This document shows positions 40,289-50,658 of a DNA stretch of 62,175 nucleotides, piece after piece; position 1 is the first letter of the stretch; the number at the start of each line of letters is the position of its first letter. The position numbers were made by a program, and so were the translations under genes. The stretch comes from Nitrosomonadales bacterium (GTDB lineage: Bacteria; Pseudomonadota; Gammaproteobacteria; Burkholderiales; Gallionellaceae), in NCBI GenBank assembly GCA_016199835.1, contig JACQFX010000035.1:1-62175 (forward strand), written 5' to 3'. The notes beneath the pieces were generated by a model. It had not been told where the DNA came from. It searched no databases and worked only from the letters and a program-made list of their open reading frames with translations.

Positions 40289-41093
40289 GCCAGACCTTCA
40301 GCGCATCCACCGTAGCACCCACATCATGCACGCGCACGATACTTGCCCCGCGCTGCACCGCCAGCAGCGCTGCCGCCACGCTGGCATGCACACGATGCTC
40401 CACATCCTGCCCGGTGATCGCGCCCAGCATGGACTTGCGCGACAGCCCCACCAGGAACGGCACACCCAGCTCTTCGAGCGCAGCCAGGTCACGCAACAGG
40501 GCGAGATTGTGCGCCAGCGTCTTGCCGAAGCCAAAACCCGGATCGACCACGATGCGGTCGCGCGCAATACCTGCCGCTTCGACTGACGCGATGCGTGCGC
40601 GCAGAAATTCCCGCACCTCGCGCACCACGTCCTGATATTGCGGTTCAAGCTGCATGGTTTGCGGCGTTCCCTGCTTGTGCATCAGGCACACCGCCGCATC
40701 GCTCGCGGCTACCGCAGCCAGTGCATCGGGCTGTTGCAGTGCGTTAATGTCGTTGACCATGCTCGCCCCCGCCGCCAGGGCAGCACGCATCACTTCGGGT
40801 TTACAGGTATCTATGGAGAGCGGAACCGGTACGCCATGCAAACCCTCAATCACCGGCAGCACGCGATCCAGTTCTTGCTGCACGCTGACCGGCAGCGCAC
40901 CGGGGCGCGTGGATTCGCCGCCGATGTCGAGCATGGAAGCGCCTTCGGCTATCAGATGATGGGCATGCTCGATTGCCGCCTCAGAGCGCAAATGCCGTCC
41001 ACCATCGGAGAAGGAATCTGGCGTGACATTGACGATGCCCATGACTAATGGGCAGGAGAGGTTGAGGTGGAAGGAACCGCAGCGGAGAAGCAT
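40272..41093 (-). CDS. folP: Dihydropteroate synthase
   Basis: This is the folate pathway enzyme targeted by sulfonamides. It has 273 residues with the pterin-binding motifs MGIVNVTPDSFSDGG and DIGGESTRPGA; VDPGFGFGK and GLSRKSM are also intact. It follows ftsH, the standard order. Its stop codon is overlapped by a PIN-domain remnant. Confidence 0.95.
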   Translation of the reverse strand: MLLRCGSFHLNLSCPLVMGIVNVTPDSFSDGGRHLRSEAAIEHAHHLIAEGASMLDIGGESTRPGALPVSVQQELDRVLPVIEGLHGVPVPLSIDTCKPEVMRAALAAGASMVNDINALQQPDALAAVAASDAAVCLMHKQGTPQTMQLEPQYQDVVREVREFLRARIASVEAAGIARDRIVVDPGFGFGKTLAHNLALLRDLAALEELGVPFLVGLSRKSMLGAITGQDVEHRVHASVAAALLAVQRGASIVRVHDVGATVDALKVWQAAVR

Positions 41094-41105
41094 AAAAACA
41101 GTTGG

Positions 41106-41158
41106 TAGTCGCTAATCGTTAGCCACCAGTTAGCTGCAACAACTAACGACTAACGACT
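41106..41158. repeat. TAGTCGTTAG-type palindrome next to ftsH
   Basis: AGTCGCTAATCGTTAG (41107-41122) pairs with CTAACGACTAACGACT (41143-41158) over 14 of 16 positions. It directly abuts the ftsH stop codon and fills the ftsH-folP gap. Confidence 0.55.
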
Positions 41159-43081
41159 TCAGGTTTCCTGCGCCGGTTGTGTTGGCGGCGGTGCAGGCGT
41201 AGCGGTAGCCGCCGGAGCCGTGGGCGTCGCATCCTGGGGCGGCTGCGGCGGCTGGCTGCTCGGCCTGGGTTTGGGCGGGCGCGGCGGCTTGCCCGACATG
41301 ATGTCTTCTATCTGATCCGCATCGATGGTTTCCCATTCCAGCAGCGCAGCAGTCATGGCCTCGATCTTGTCGCGATTCTCTTCGATCAGCTTGCGCGCCA
41401 GGCCATATTGCTGATCTATGATGCGACGAATTTCCTCATCCACTTTCTGCATGGTGGATTCGGAAACGTTCTTGTGCGTAGTCACGGAACGACCCAGAAA
41501 TACTTCGCCTTCATTCTCGCCATACACCATCGGCCCCAGAGCATCGGACATACCGTAGCGCGTCACCATATCGCGCGCCAACTGGGTCGCGCGCTCGAAG
41601 TCGTTGGAGGCGCCGGTCGTCATCTGGTGCATGAATATCTCTTCCGCGATACGTCCGCCGAACAGCACGGCGATGGTGTCGAGGATGCGATTCTTGTCCA
41701 TGCTGTAGCGGTCTTCTTTCGGCAACTGCATGGTCAGACCCAGCGCGCGCCCGCGCGGAATGATCGTGACCTTGTGCACCGGATCGGTTTTGGGCAGCAG
41801 TCTTGCCACCACCGCGTGACCGGACTCGTGATAAGCCGTGTTCTTGCGCTCCTCTTCCGGCATGATCATGGTGCGGCGTTCCGTGCCCATCATGATCTTG
41901 TCTTTGGCCGATTCGAAATCCTCCATCTCGACAAAACGCTTGCTGCGGCGAGCGGCGAACAGAGCGGCCTCGTTCACGAGATTGGCGAGGTCGGCGCCGG
42001 ACATGCCGGGTGTGCCGCGCGCCAGAATGTCCGCCTTCACGTCCTGCGCGACTGGCACTTTGCGCATATGCACCGTCAATATCTGTTCACGGCCACGGAT
42101 GTCGGGCAAGGGCACCACCACCTGGCGGTCGAAACGACCGGGGCGCAACAGCGCCGGGTCGAGCACATCGGGGCGATTGGTCGCGGCAATCACGATCACG
42201 CCGGAAGCGCCTTCAAAACCATCCATCTCCACCAGCAGCGCATTCAGCGTCTGCTCGCGCTCATCGTTGCCGCCGCCCATGCCTGCACCGCGCTGACGAC
42301 CGACCGCATCGATTTCATCAATGAACACGATGCACGGCGATTGCTTCTTGGCCTGCTCGAACATGTCGCGCACGCGCGCGGCGCCTACGCCGACAAACAT
42401 CTCGACGAAATCGGAACCGGAGATGGAGAAGAACGGCACTTTGGCTTCGCCCGCGATGGCCTTGGCCAGCAAGGTCTTGCCGGTGCCGGGACTGCCCACC
42501 ATGAGCACGCCGCGCGGGATGCGTCCGCCCAGCGTCTGGAACTTGGATGGGTCGCGCAGGAAATCCACCAGTTCGCTCACTTCTTCCTTGGCCTCGTCGC
42601 AACCCGCCACATCGGCGAAGGTCACGCGCTCCTTGGAATCATCCAGCATGCGCGCACGCGACTTGCCGAAAGAAAATGCGCCGCCCTTGCCGCCGCCCTG
42701 CATCTGGCGCATGAAGAATATCCACACGCCGATCAGCAGCAGCATGGGGAACCACGACACGAGTACGTTCATCAGCATGGAAGGCTCTTCTTCCGGCTTG
42801 GCTTCGATCTTCACGCCGTTCTTGATCAGGTCGGACACCAGCCACAGATCCTGCGGCGCATAACTCGTGATGTGCTTGCCATCTGCGGTGACCGCTTTCA
42901 GCACACGCCCTTCCATCGTTACCTTGGAAATATGGCCCTGTTTGACCTCGTCCAGGAACTGCGAATAGTCCATCTGCGCCTGTCCGCCCGAGGGCTGACG
43001 CGAGTTGAACTGGTTGAATACCGTCATCAGCACCAGCGCGACGACCAGCCAGATTCCGATGCTCTTAAATAGATTGTTCAA
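41159..43081 (-). CDS. ftsH: ATP-dependent zinc metalloprotease FtsH
   Basis: This membrane AAA+ protease degrades LpxC, sigma-32 and damaged membrane proteins. It has 640 residues: membrane segments at about 7-23 and 103-122, Walker A GSPGTGKT, Walker [10 protein letters not shown], and zinc motif HESGH. The last 40 residues are Pro/Ala/Thr rich and variable. It follows rlmE, as in E. coli. Confidence 0.96.
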   Translation of the reverse strand: MNNLFKSIGIWLVVALVLMTVFNQFNSRQPSGGQAQMDYSQFLDEVKQGHISKVTMEGRVLKAVTADGKHITSYAPQDLWLVSDLIKNGVKIEAKPEEEPSMLMNVLVSWFPMLLLIGVWIFFMRQMQGGGKGGAFSFGKSRARMLDDSKERVTFADVAGCDEAKEEVSELVDFLRDPSKFQTLGGRIPRGVLMVGSPGTGKTLLAKAIAGEAKVPFFSISGSDFVEMFVGVGAARVRDMFEQAKKQSPCIVFIDEIDAVGRQRGAGMGGGNDEREQTLNALLVEMDGFEGASGVIVIAATNRPDVLDPALLRPGRFDRQVVVPLPDIRGREQILTVHMRKVPVAQDVKADILARGTPGMSGADLANLVNEAALFAARRSKRFVEMEDFESAKDKIMMGTERRTMIMPEEERKNTAYHESGHAVVARLLPKTDPVHKVTIIPRGRALGLTMQLPKEDRYSMDKNRILDTIAVLFGGRIAEEIFMHQMTTGASNDFERATQLARDMVTRYGMSDALGPMVYGENEGEVFLGRSVTTHKNVSESTMQKVDEEIRRIIDQQYGLARKLIEENRDKIEAMTAALLEWETIDADQIEDIMSGKPPRPPKPRPSSQPPQPPQDATPTAPAATATPAPPPTQPAQET

Positions 43082-43146
43082 AATTACTCTCCACCGGCCT
43101 GCGCCGAACTACTTCATGAACCTGCATTAAACACTGTCCGGCCTTA

Positions 43147-43773
43147 TTACTCAAGCTCTCCCCGCCCCAGAAAAGACTGCCCGAGCAGATACACCTCATT
43201 GCTACGATCGCGCGAAGCCTTGGGTTTGCGCGTCGCCACGCGCCCGAACCGGGCACGCATGAGTTTGACGAAATCCTCGAATCCCACGCCCTGAAAGACT
43301 TTCACCAGGAGTGCGCCGCCCGGCTGCAAATGGTTAGACGAAAAATCCAGTGCCAGTTCCACCAGATGCATGGCGCGCGCCTGGTCAACCATGTCTACGC
43401 CGCTTATGTTGGGGGCCATATCTGAAATCACAAGCCCGACCGGCTTGCCCCCCAGCTTCCCTTCGAGTTGCGCCAGCACTTCGTCCTCGCGGAAATCGCC
43501 CTGAATGAACTCCACGCCATGTATCGGATGCAGAGGCAACAGGTCGAGCGCGATCACCTTGCATCCTCTGGCGGCCGCCACCTGCGACCAGCCGCCGGGC
43601 GTCGCGCCCAGGTCCACCACTACCATGCCGGATTTGAGCAGATGGTCACGCTCGTCTATTTCCAGCAGCTTGTACGCGGCGCGCGAACGATAACCCTCTT
43701 TCTGCGCGCGCTGCACATAAGGATCGGTCACATGCTCGTGCATCCACTGTTTGCTGGTTTTGGAACGCTTCAT
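43147..43773 (-). CDS. rlmE: 23S rRNA (uridine-2552-2'-O)-methyltransferase RlmE
   Basis: This is the heat-shock rRNA methyltransferase (RrmJ/FtsJ). It has 208 residues with a SAM motif [14 protein letters not shown] and the K-D-K-E catalytic set in RAAYK, SDMAPN, LVKVFQG and RSNEVYL. The start [10 protein letters not shown] was chosen by family. It is divergent from yhbY across a spacer occupied by a large palindrome. Confidence 0.95.
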   Translation of the reverse strand: MKRSKTSKQWMHEHVTDPYVQRAQKEGYRSRAAYKLLEIDERDHLLKSGMVVVDLGATPGGWSQVAAARGCKVIALDLLPLHPIHGVEFIQGDFREDEVLAQLEGKLGGKPVGLVISDMAPNISGVDMVDQARAMHLVELALDFSSNHLQPGGALLVKVFQGVGFEDFVKLMRARFGRVATRKPKASRDRSNEVYLLGQSFLGRGELE

Positions 43774-43789
43774 TATGCAAACCTTTTGC

Positions 43790-43887
43790 AACCACGGAAA
43801 ACACGGATGACACGGAATGAAAACCTGAAGAGCAAATGTACTCCACAGATTTTTGCGTCTTCCGTGTCACCCGTGTTTTCCGTGGTT
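43790..43887. repeat. CCACRGA-type long palindrome, copy 2
   Basis: A 28-bp arm starting AACCACGGAAAACACGG (43790-43817) is repeated inverted at 43860-43887 with a single mismatch, around a 42-bp spacer. It fills the divergent rlmE-yhbY promoter region. Confidence 0.8.
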
Positions 43888-43934
43888 AATTCTGTTTCTG
43901 GGTTAAAATCCGCGCCTCACAACGAAAGGCCAAC

Positions 43935-44279
43935 ATGTTAACGCTTACCGTATTGCAGCGCCAAAACCTCAAGGCGCGCGCCCATCCGCTCAATCCCACC
44001 GTCATCATCGGCAACGCCGGACTGACTCCATCCGTGCTGGAAGAGATTGCCCGCAGCCTGAAAAGTCACGAACTCATCAAGATTCGCGCCATGAGCGGCG
44101 ACCGTGAAGCACGCGACGCCATGATGCTGGAGATATGTGAAAAACTGAATGCCGCTCCGGTGCAACACATCGGCAAAATTCTTGTTGTATACCAACCACT
44201 GGCGGATGAGCCCGAGAAAAAACCGGCGAAACGCAAAGGCAAGGTACTCACCAAGAAGCAGTTGGGGAACCGCAGCTAG
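43935..44279 (+). CDS. yhbY: YhbY-type CRM-domain RNA-binding protein
   Basis: This small protein associates with pre-50S ribosomal particles. It has 114 residues with the CRM GxxG loop in [16 protein letters not shown] and [14 protein letters not shown]. The C-terminus is Lys-rich. It is convergent with greA: the two stop codons share the palindrome CTAG. Confidence 0.93.
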   Translation: MLTLTVLQRQNLKARAHPLNPTVIIGNAGLTPSVLEEIARSLKSHELIKIRAMSGDREARDAMMLEICEKLNAAPVQHIGKILVVYQPLADEPEKKPAKRKGKVLTKKQLGNRS

Positions 44280-44752
44280 ATATACTGCACGTCCACCACT
44301 TCGTATTCGCGTATGCCGCCCGGCGCCTGCACTTCGGCGACATCGCCGCTGTATTTGCCGATCAGCGCGCGCGCGATGGGCGAGCTGATGGAAATCTTGC
44401 GCTGCTTGATGTCGGCCTCGTCGTCGCCGACGATCTGGTAAGTCATCACATCGCCGTTGTTGGTGTCTTCCAGCACCACGGTCGCGCCAAACACGCAGCG
44501 GCCATCGGCATTCAGCGTCTTCGGATCTATCACCTGCGCGCTGCCCAGCTTGCTTTCCAATTCCACGATGCGCCCCTCGACGAAGCTTTGGCGTTCCTTG
44601 GCTGCGTCATACTCGGCATTTTCGGACAAGTCGCCATGCGAGCGCGCCTCAGCGATCGCGGCGATCACCGCCGGGCGTTGCACGGTCTTCAGATTGTGCA
44701 ATTCGCTGCGCAATAATTCTGCGCCAATCACGGTCAATGGAACTTTACTCAT
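44276..44752 (-). CDS. greA: Transcription elongation factor GreA
   Basis: GreA rescues backtracked RNA polymerase. It has 158 residues, an N-terminal coiled coil with acidic tip [16 protein letters not shown], and a C-terminal FKBP-like domain with [13 protein letters not shown]. It follows carB, the usual carAB-greA order, and overlaps the yhbY stop. Confidence 0.96.
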   Translation of the reverse strand: MSKVPLTVIGAELLRSELHNLKTVQRPAVIAAIAEARSHGDLSENAEYDAAKERQSFVEGRIVELESKLGSAQVIDPKTLNADGRCVFGATVVLEDTNNGDVMTYQIVGDDEADIKQRKISISSPIARALIGKYSGDVAEVQAPGGIREYEVVDVQYI

Positions 44753-44793
44753 GCTGCACCCCTGGGCTTTTCCGAACTTGAAATTTATAGAGC

Positions 44794-44837
44794 GTAGGTC
44801 GGGCTACGCCCGACATGGTGGGCAAAGCCCACCCTAC
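44794..44837. repeat. GTAGG-type palindrome, copy 3, containing the carB stop
   Basis: GTAGG (44794-44798) and CCTAC (44833-44837) bound two hairpins, GTCGGGC..GCCCGAC and GTGGGC..GCCCAC. On the minus strand the TAG within the element's GTAGG is the stop codon of carB (44834-44836). Confidence 0.7.
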
Positions 44838-47800
44838 ATTGTTAATCGTTTATGTTGCGCCTGCACATCGTATACCTGCAATTCCTTCATGTGCTGCATC
44901 CCCAGACAGGCAGCGCGCGCGCCGGCCAGCGTGGTGAAATAGGTCACGCGCCCCTGCAACGCCGCATGGCGGATGGAATAGGAATCGCGCATCACGGAAG
45001 GCCGGCTATCCACGGTGTTGATGATCAGATTGACCTCGCCGTTCTTGATCATGTCCACGATATGCGGACGCCCTTCGGCAACCTTGTTCACCACCGTCAC
45101 TGCCACGCCTGCCGCGCCTAATACCGCTGCCGTGCCGCGCGTCGCCAGCACGGTGAATCCCAGTTGCACCAGCGAGCGTCCGACTTCCGCCGCACCGGGT
45201 TTGTCAGCCTCGCGCACGCTGATGAACACCTTGCCGGACGCGGGCAGCTTGACGCCCGCCGCCAGTTGCGACTTGACGAAGGCTTCGGCGAATGTCTCGC
45301 CTACCCCCATCACCTCACCTGTTGATTTCATCTCCGGGCCGAGTATGGTGTCCACGCCGGGAAACTTGATGAAGGGGAACACGGCTTCCTTCACCGAATA
45401 ATACGGCGGGATGACTTCCTTGCTCACGCCCTGCTGCGCCAGTGTCTGTCCGGCCATGCAGCGCGCGGCGATTTTCGCCAGCGGCACGCCGGTGGCCTTC
45501 GACACATACGGCACGGTGCGCGAGGCGCGCGGGTTCACTTCCAGCACGTACACCGTCTCGCCCTGAATGGCAAACTGCACGTTCATCAGGCCGACCACAT
45601 TGAGCGCTTTCGCCATCGCTTTGGTCTGGCGGCGCAATTCGTCCTGCATCGCGACGGACAGCGAATACGGCGGCAAGGAACAAGCCGAGTCGCCGGAGTG
45701 CACGCCCGCTTCTTCGATGTGCTCCATGATGCCGCCGATGACGACCTCTTTACCATCCGATACCGCATCCACGTCCACCTCGATCGCGTCATTCAGGAAG
45801 CGGTCGAGCAGGATAGGCATGCGCTCCGGAAAGGTCTTGGACATTTCCTCTGCATCGCGCATATAACGTTCGAGATCGGGCTGCGCATGAATAATTTCCA
45901 TGGCGCGACCGCCCAGCACATTGGAAGGACGCATCACCAGCGGATAGCCGATCTCGGCCGCACCAGCCACCGCATCGGCCACGTTGCTCGCCGTGCGATT
46001 GGGCGGCTGCTTCAAATTCAATTCGCGCAGCATGGCCTGAAAGCGCGCGCGATCTTCCGCCATGTCTATCATATCCACTGTGGTGCCAATGATAGGCACG
46101 CCGTTCTTGGCCAGGCCATGCGCCAATTTGAGCGGCGTCTGTCCGCCATACTGCACGATCACGCCGACAGGTTTTTCGACAGCCACCACTTCCAGCACAT
46201 CTTCCAGCGTCAGCGGTTCGAAATACAAACGGTCCGAAGTGTCGTAGTCGGTGGACACGGTCTCGGGATTGCAGTTAAGCATGATGGTCTCGTAACCATC
46301 CTCGCGCATCGCCAGCGCGGCATGCACGCAGCAATAGTCGAACTCTATGCCTTGCCCGATGCGGTTCGGCCCGCCCCCCAGCACCATGATCTTCTGCTTG
46401 TGAGTGGGCTGCGATTCGCATTCTTCCTCGTAGGTCGAATACATGTAAGCCGTGTTGGTGGCAAATTCGGCGGCGCAGGTATCCACGCGCTTGAACACCG
46501 GGCGTACGCCCTGCGCATGGCGATAGGCGCGCAATGCGGCATCATCCGTCTCCAGCAACTTCGCCAAACGCGCATCGGCGAAACCGCTGCGCTTCAGTGT
46601 GCGCAACTCGTCGGCGTTCAGGCTTTCCAGCGTGCGGCCAAGCAACGACTTTTCCTGGCGAATGATGTCTTCGATCTGCACCAGAAACCACGGATCGATC
46701 TTGCTGACGTTGAACACTTCTTCCACGCTCATGCCGAGACGGAAGGCGTCGCCCACCGCCCAGATGCGTTCCGGCCCCGGATTGCCCATCTCGGAAACAA
46801 TCGCCTCGCGCTCGGTGTACTTTGTATCCAACCCGTTCACGCCGACTTCGAGGCCGCGCAAGGCTTTCTGGAACGACTCCTGGAAGGTGCGACCTATCGC
46901 CATCACCTCGCCCACCGACTTCATCTGCGTGGTCAGGCGGTCGTTGGCCTGCGGGAATTTCTCGAAAGCGAATCTGGGAATCTTGGTGACCACATAGTCG
47001 ATGGTCGGCTCGAACGAGGCAGGCGTCGCACCGCCCGTGATGTCGTTCTTGAGTTCGTCCAGCGTGTAGCCCACCGCCAGCTTGGCTGCCACCTTGGCAA
47101 TCGGGAAACCTGTGGCCTTGGACGCCAGTGCCGAGGAACGCGACACGCGCGGATTCATCTCGATCACCACCATGCGCCCGTCTTTCGGATTGATGGAGAA
47201 CTGCACATTGGAACCGCCGGTCTCCACGCCGATCTCGCGCAACACGGCCAGCGAGGCATCGCGCATGATCTGGTACTCCTTGTCGGTCAGCGTCTGCGCG
47301 GGCGCCACGGTGATCGAGTCACCGGTGTGCACGCCCATCGGGTCGAGATTTTCAATCGAGCAGATGATGATGCAGTTGTCGTTGCGGTCGCGCACGACTT
47401 CCATCTCGTACTCTTTCCAGCCGAGCAGGGATTCTTCGATCAGCAGTTCCTTGGTGGGGCTAGCCTCCAGTCCGCGCTCGCAAATCTCCACGAACTCTTC
47501 GCGGTTGTAGGCGATGCCGCCGCCGCTGCCGCCCATGGTGAACGACGGGCGAATCACCGTGGGATAGCCCATCACCTGCTGCACTTGCAGTGCTTCTTCC
47601 ATGCTGTGCGCGATGGCCGAACGCGCCGATGCCAGACCGATTTTTGTCATCGCCTGCTTGAACTTCTCGCGGTCTTCGGCCTTGTCTATCGCCTCGCGCG
47701 AAGCACCTATCATCTCGACCTTGTATTTTTCCAGCACGCCGTGTCTGGCCAGGTCGAGCGCGCAATTCAGCGCGGTCTGCCCGCCCATCGTGGGAAGAAT

Positions 47801-48055
47801 CGCGTCGGGCTTTTCCTTGGCGATGATCTTCTCCACGATCTGCCAGGTGATGGGCTCGATGTAAGTCGCATCCGCCATGTTCGGGTCAGTCATGATCGTG
47901 GCCGGATTCGAGTTCACCAGGATGACGCGGTAGCCCTCTTCGCGTAGCGCCTTGCACGCCTGCGCGCCGGAATAGTCGAACTCGCACGCCTGCCCGATAA
48001 TGATGGGGCCGGCGCCGATGATCAGGATGCTTTTTATGTCTGTGCGTTTTGGCAT
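44834..48055 (-). CDS. carB: Carbamoyl-phosphate synthase large subunit
   Basis: CarB makes carbamoyl phosphate for arginine and pyrimidines from bicarbonate, ATP and ammonia supplied by CarA. It has 1073 residues with two ATP-grasp halves (about 1-400 and 550-935), each with a characteristic start ([20 protein letters not shown] and [17 protein letters not shown]). A C-terminal allosteric domain follows. The last codons RLTM end at a stop supplied by an intergenic palindrome. Confidence 0.97.
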   Translation of the reverse strand: MPKRTDIKSILIIGAGPIIIGQACEFDYSGAQACKALREEGYRVILVNSNPATIMTDPNMADATYIEPITWQIVEKIIAKEKPDAILPTMGGQTALNCALDLARHGVLEKYKVEMIGASREAIDKAEDREKFKQAMTKIGLASARSAIAHSMEEALQVQQVMGYPTVIRPSFTMGGSGGGIAYNREEFVEICERGLEASPTKELLIEESLLGWKEYEMEVVRDRNDNCIIICSIENLDPMGVHTGDSITVAPAQTLTDKEYQIMRDASLAVLREIGVETGGSNVQFSINPKDGRMVVIEMNPRVSRSSALASKATGFPIAKVAAKLAVGYTLDELKNDITGGATPASFEPTIDYVVTKIPRFAFEKFPQANDRLTTQMKSVGEVMAIGRTFQESFQKALRGLEVGVNGLDTKYTEREAIVSEMGNPGPERIWAVGDAFRLGMSVEEVFNVSKIDPWFLVQIEDIIRQEKSLLGRTLESLNADELRTLKRSGFADARLAKLLETDDAALRAYRHAQGVRPVFKRVDTCAAEFATNTAYMYSTYEEECESQPTHKQKIMVLGGGPNRIGQGIEFDYCCVHAALAMREDGYETIMLNCNPETVSTDYDTSDRLYFEPLTLEDVLEVVAVEKPVGVIVQYGGQTPLKLAHGLAKNGVPIIGTTVDMIDMAEDRARFQAMLRELNLKQPPNRTASNVADAVAGAAEIGYPLVMRPSNVLGGRAMEIIHAQPDLERYMRDAEEMSKTFPERMPILLDRFLNDAIEVDVDAVSDGKEVVIGGIMEHIEEAGVHSGDSACSLPPYSLSVAMQDELRRQTKAMAKALNVVGLMNVQFAIQGETVYVLEVNPRASRTVPYVSKATGVPLAKIAARCMAGQTLAQQGVSKEVIPPYYSVKEAVFPFIKFPGVDTILGPEMKSTGEVMGVGETFAEAFVKSQLAAGVKLPASGKVFISVREADKPGAAEVGRSLVQLGFTVLATRGTAAVLGAAGVAVTVVNKVAEGRPHIVDMIKNGEVNLIINTVDSRPSVMRDSYSIRHAALQGRVTYFTTLAGARAACLGMQHMKELQVYDVQAQHKRLTM

Positions 48056-48066
48056 AATTTAATAAT

Positions 48067-48148
48067 GTAGGTTGGGTTGGCGCGCAGCGCGTAACCCAAC
48101 ATTGCATCCGCTGGGTTACGGCGCAAAACCGCGCCTAACCCAGCCTAC
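48067..48148. repeat. GTAGG-type palindrome, copy 4, containing the carA end
   Basis: GTAGGTTGGGTTGGCGCGCA (48067-48086) begins the element, and its opposite end reads CCTAACCCAGCCTAC (48134-48148). Internal GTTGGGTT/AACCCAAC and CTGGGTTA/TAACCCAG pairs give nested hairpins. The final codons of carA and its stop (48135-48137) lie inside. Confidence 0.75.
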
Positions 48149-49265
48149 GTTGCATCATTTCAATAAATTTATCGAACAACCCATCCACATCATGTGGCCC
48201 CGGACTGGCTTCGGGATGTCCCTGGAAGCAGAACGCCGGCTTATCGGTCAGTTCAAATCCTTGCAGCGTGCCGTCGAACAGCGAGACATGGGTCACGCGC
48301 GCATTCGCGGGCAGCGTCGCCGCATCCACCGCGAAACCGTGATTCTGGCTGGTGATCATCACGCGCTTGCTGTGCAAGTCCTGCACCGGATGGTTCGCGC
48401 CGCGATGGCCGAATTTCATCTTCACCGTCTTCGCACCCACGGCCAGTCCCATAATCTGGTGACCGAGGCAGATGCCATACAGCGGCACGCCGACCTCGAT
48501 GAATTTCTTCGTCGCATTGATCGCGTAATCGCATGGCTCGGGATCGCCGGGACCGTTGGACAGGAACACGCCGTCCGGCTTCATGGCCAGCACCTCTTCC
48601 GCCGCCGTTCTGGCGGGCACCACGGTAACCCTGCAACCGCGCTCGGCCAGCATGCGCAGGATGTTGCGCTTCACGCCAAAGTCGTAAGCCACCACGTGGA
48701 ATTGCGTCTCGCTCGCATCACGATAGCCCTGCCCCAGCGCCCATTCGCGCTGCGTCCAGTCATAAGTCTTTTCGCAACTCACCACCTGCGCCAGATCCAT
48801 GCCGCTCAAACCGGCGAAACCGCGCGCAGCAGCCAGCGCCGCCTCCACGTCATCGCCGCTGGCGACGCAACCGTTCTGCGCGCCCTTCTCGCGCAGGATG
48901 CGCGTCAGTTTGCGCGTATCTATCCCGGCGATGGCGACCACATTGTTGGCCTTGAGGTAATCGGGCAGGGATTGCGTGCTGCGGAAATTGCTCACGGTCA
49001 GCGACAGGTCGCGGATGATCAAACCGCTGGCGAATACCTGGCGCGATTCCACGTCCTCGGCGTTCACGCCCACATTGCCGATATGCGGATAAGTCAGGGT
49101 GACGATCTGCTTGCAGTAAGACGGGTCGGTCAGAATTTCCTGGTAGCCGGTCATCGCGGTGTTGAACACCACCTCGCCGATGCTGCTGCCGGACGCGCCG
49201 ATGCTAATGCCGCGAAACACCGTTCCATCGGCTAAAACAAGGATGGCGTGATTCGTCTGCGACAC
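48135..49265 (-). CDS. carA: Carbamoyl-phosphate synthase small subunit
   Basis: This is the glutamine amidotransferase subunit of carbamoyl-phosphate synthase. It has 376 residues, with nucleophile Cys in [10 protein letters not shown] and the His-Glu pair in GHPEASPGP. The GTG start ([14 protein letters not shown]) has GGGAG 6-7 nt upstream and gives the family length. Its last codons (QRRLG) are encoded by the palindrome at 48067-48148. A hairpin lies in the leader at 49294-49325. Confidence 0.95.
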   Translation of the reverse strand: MSQTNHAILVLADGTVFRGISIGASGSSIGEVVFNTAMTGYQEILTDPSYCKQIVTLTYPHIGNVGVNAEDVESRQVFASGLIIRDLSLTVSNFRSTQSLPDYLKANNVVAIAGIDTRKLTRILREKGAQNGCVASGDDVEAALAAARGFAGLSGMDLAQVVSCEKTYDWTQREWALGQGYRDASETQFHVVAYDFGVKRNILRMLAERGCRVTVVPARTAAEEVLAMKPDGVFLSNGPGDPEPCDYAINATKKFIEVGVPLYGICLGHQIMGLAVGAKTVKMKFGHRGANHPVQDLHSKRVMITSQNHGFAVDAATLPANARVTHVSLFDGTLQGFELTDKPAFCFQGHPEASPGPHDVDGLFDKFIEMMQRRLG

Positions 49266-49293
49266 AAAATGCTCCCGAGAGGTATGACATAAA

Positions 49294-49325
49294 GAAGCGG
49301 GACGAACCGTTCGTTCATCCCGCTC
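49294..49325 (-). promoter_or_regulatory. Hairpin in the dapB-carA spacer
   Basis: On the minus strand AGCGGGATGAAC pairs with GTTCGTCCCGCT (12 bp, one mismatch) and is followed by TCTTT. It could be a weak terminator for dapB or a leader structure controlling carA, whose start is 29 nt downstream. Confidence 0.5.
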
Positions 49326-49418
49326 TGGATTGGCGCGCATTATAGCCGATAGCGAGGGGTGTATCAAATGTGGCGGCTTTATTGGCTTTGCCGCCAGAAA
49401 CAGTATTACCGAAACGCT

Positions 49419-50222
49419 CTACTTCAGCTCCAGCACATCCTGCATGTCATACAAACCGGCCTTGTTCGCGCGCAGGAAGCGCGCGGCGCGCAGTGCACCG
49501 AGCGCGAAGGTGGCACGGCTGCTGGCTTTATGGGTGATCTCGATGCGTTCGCCGGTGCCCGCGAACAGCACGGTGTGGTCGCCGACGATGTCGCCGCCGC
49601 GTACCGTGGCGAAACCTATGGTGGACGGGTCGCGCTCGCCGGTGACGCCTTCGCGGCCATACACGGCGCATTGCGAAAGATCGCGCCCCAAGGTCCTGGC
49701 GATGACTTCCCCCATGCCCAGCGCGGTGCCAGACGGCGCATCGACCTTGTGGCGATGATGCGCCTCGATGACTTCGATGTCGTAGCCTTGCGCCAGCACG
49801 CGCGAAGCCGTCTCCAGCAGCTTGAACACTAGATTGACGCCTACGCTCATGTTGGGCGCAAATACGATGCCGATGTCCTGCGCCGCTGCGCCGAGTTGCG
49901 CCTTCTGCTGCGCGTTGAAGCCGGTGGTGCCGATCACCATGTTCACGCCGAGACGGCGGCAAATCTCCAGATGATGCAGCGTACCTTCCGGGCGCGTGAA
50001 ATCTATCAGCACGTCCGCGCCTTGCAGCGCCGCTGCCGCATTGCTATTGATGGCGACGCCGCGCACACCACCGAAGTCCGCCACATCCCGGCCGGCATGC
50101 GGGCTGCTCTCATGTTCCAGCGCGGCATGCAGCACGAAATCGTCGGCCTGCACCGCCGCCTCCAGCAATGCCCTGCCCATGCGTCCGGCGCTACCCGCAA
50201 TCGCCACTTTTATTTTGCTCAT
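49419..50222 (-). CDS. dapB: 4-hydroxy-tetrahydrodipicolinate reductase
   Basis: This is the second step of the DAP/lysine pathway. It has 267 residues with an N-terminal nucleotide-binding motif [12 protein letters not shown], the catalytic HHRHK in [15 protein letters not shown], and a GTTGFN loop. It is 12 nt downstream of bamE and heads toward carA, the standard dapB-carA-carB order. Confidence 0.96.
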   Translation of the reverse strand: MSKIKVAIAGSAGRMGRALLEAAVQADDFVLHAALEHESSPHAGRDVADFGGVRGVAINSNAAAALQGADVLIDFTRPEGTLHHLEICRRLGVNMVIGTTGFNAQQKAQLGAAAQDIGIVFAPNMSVGVNLVFKLLETASRVLAQGYDIEVIEAHHRHKVDAPSGTALGMGEVIARTLGRDLSQCAVYGREGVTGERDPSTIGFATVRGGDIVGDHTVLFAGTGERIEITHKASSRATFALGALRAARFLRANKAGLYDMQDVLELK

Positions 50223-50234
50223 CGCTGCTCGTCC

Positions 50235-50573
50235 TTATTTCTTTTCTGCCGACACTGGCGGCGGCATGTGGCTGTCGTCGATACGTTTCAGGCTGTCGCC
50301 GTCGAAAAACAGCGTCAGGCGCTGCTGCGTCACCAGCTTGCCTTCCTGCGTCAATGAATACACATAATCCCAGCGGTCGGCATGGAATGGGTCGTTGATC
50401 AGCGGCGTGCCCAGCACGACTCGCACTTGCAGGCGCGTCATGCCCTCCTTGATATTCGCGCGCATCTCCGGCGTGATCAGGTTGCCCTGTAGCACCTCGA
50501 CCTTATGCGGAGCGAGCAAAGGCGTGCTGCACGCGGCGAGCAGGATGGAAAAAACGATAAGTGCAATACGCAT
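50235..50573 (-). CDS. bamE: Outer membrane assembly lipoprotein BamE
   Basis: BamE is an accessory lipoprotein of the BAM beta-barrel assembly complex. It has 112 residues. The lipobox LLAAC gives lipid-Cys C15, and the mature part has ITPEMRANIKEGMTRLQV and WDYVYS, typical of SmpA/OmlA. The usual neighbour fur is missing; recN lies upstream. Confidence 0.93.
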   Translation of the reverse strand: MRIALIVFSILLAACSTPLLAPHKVEVLQGNLITPEMRANIKEGMTRLQVRVVLGTPLINDPFHADRWDYVYSLTQEGKLVTQQRLTLFFDGDSLKRIDDSHMPPPVSAEKK

Positions 50574-50606
50574 TATTGACCTTTACTTAATCTTGACACA
50601 CTTACT

Positions 50607-50632
50607 GTCATTCCCCCTTTCGCGGGGATGAC
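50607..50632. repeat. GTCATTCCC-type palindrome between recN and bamE
   Basis: GTCATTCCCC...GGGGATGAC forms a short imperfect hairpin. It resembles the widespread GTCATTCCCGCGAAAGCGGG intergenic repeats of betaproteobacteria and Neisseria. It lies in the presumed bamE promoter region. Confidence 0.5.
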
Positions 50633-50658
50633 GCAACAGAAAACTGCGGCATGATACC

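Noticed and set aside
41177-43072. 631-codon plus-strand open frame opposite ftsH
   Set aside because: Antisense shadow of a strongly conserved gene; typical His/Gln/Arg-rich shadow composition.
45698-47947. 749-codon plus-strand open frame opposite carB
   Set aside because: It mirrors carB in the antisense direction, has shadow composition (His/Arg rich), and no family resemblance.
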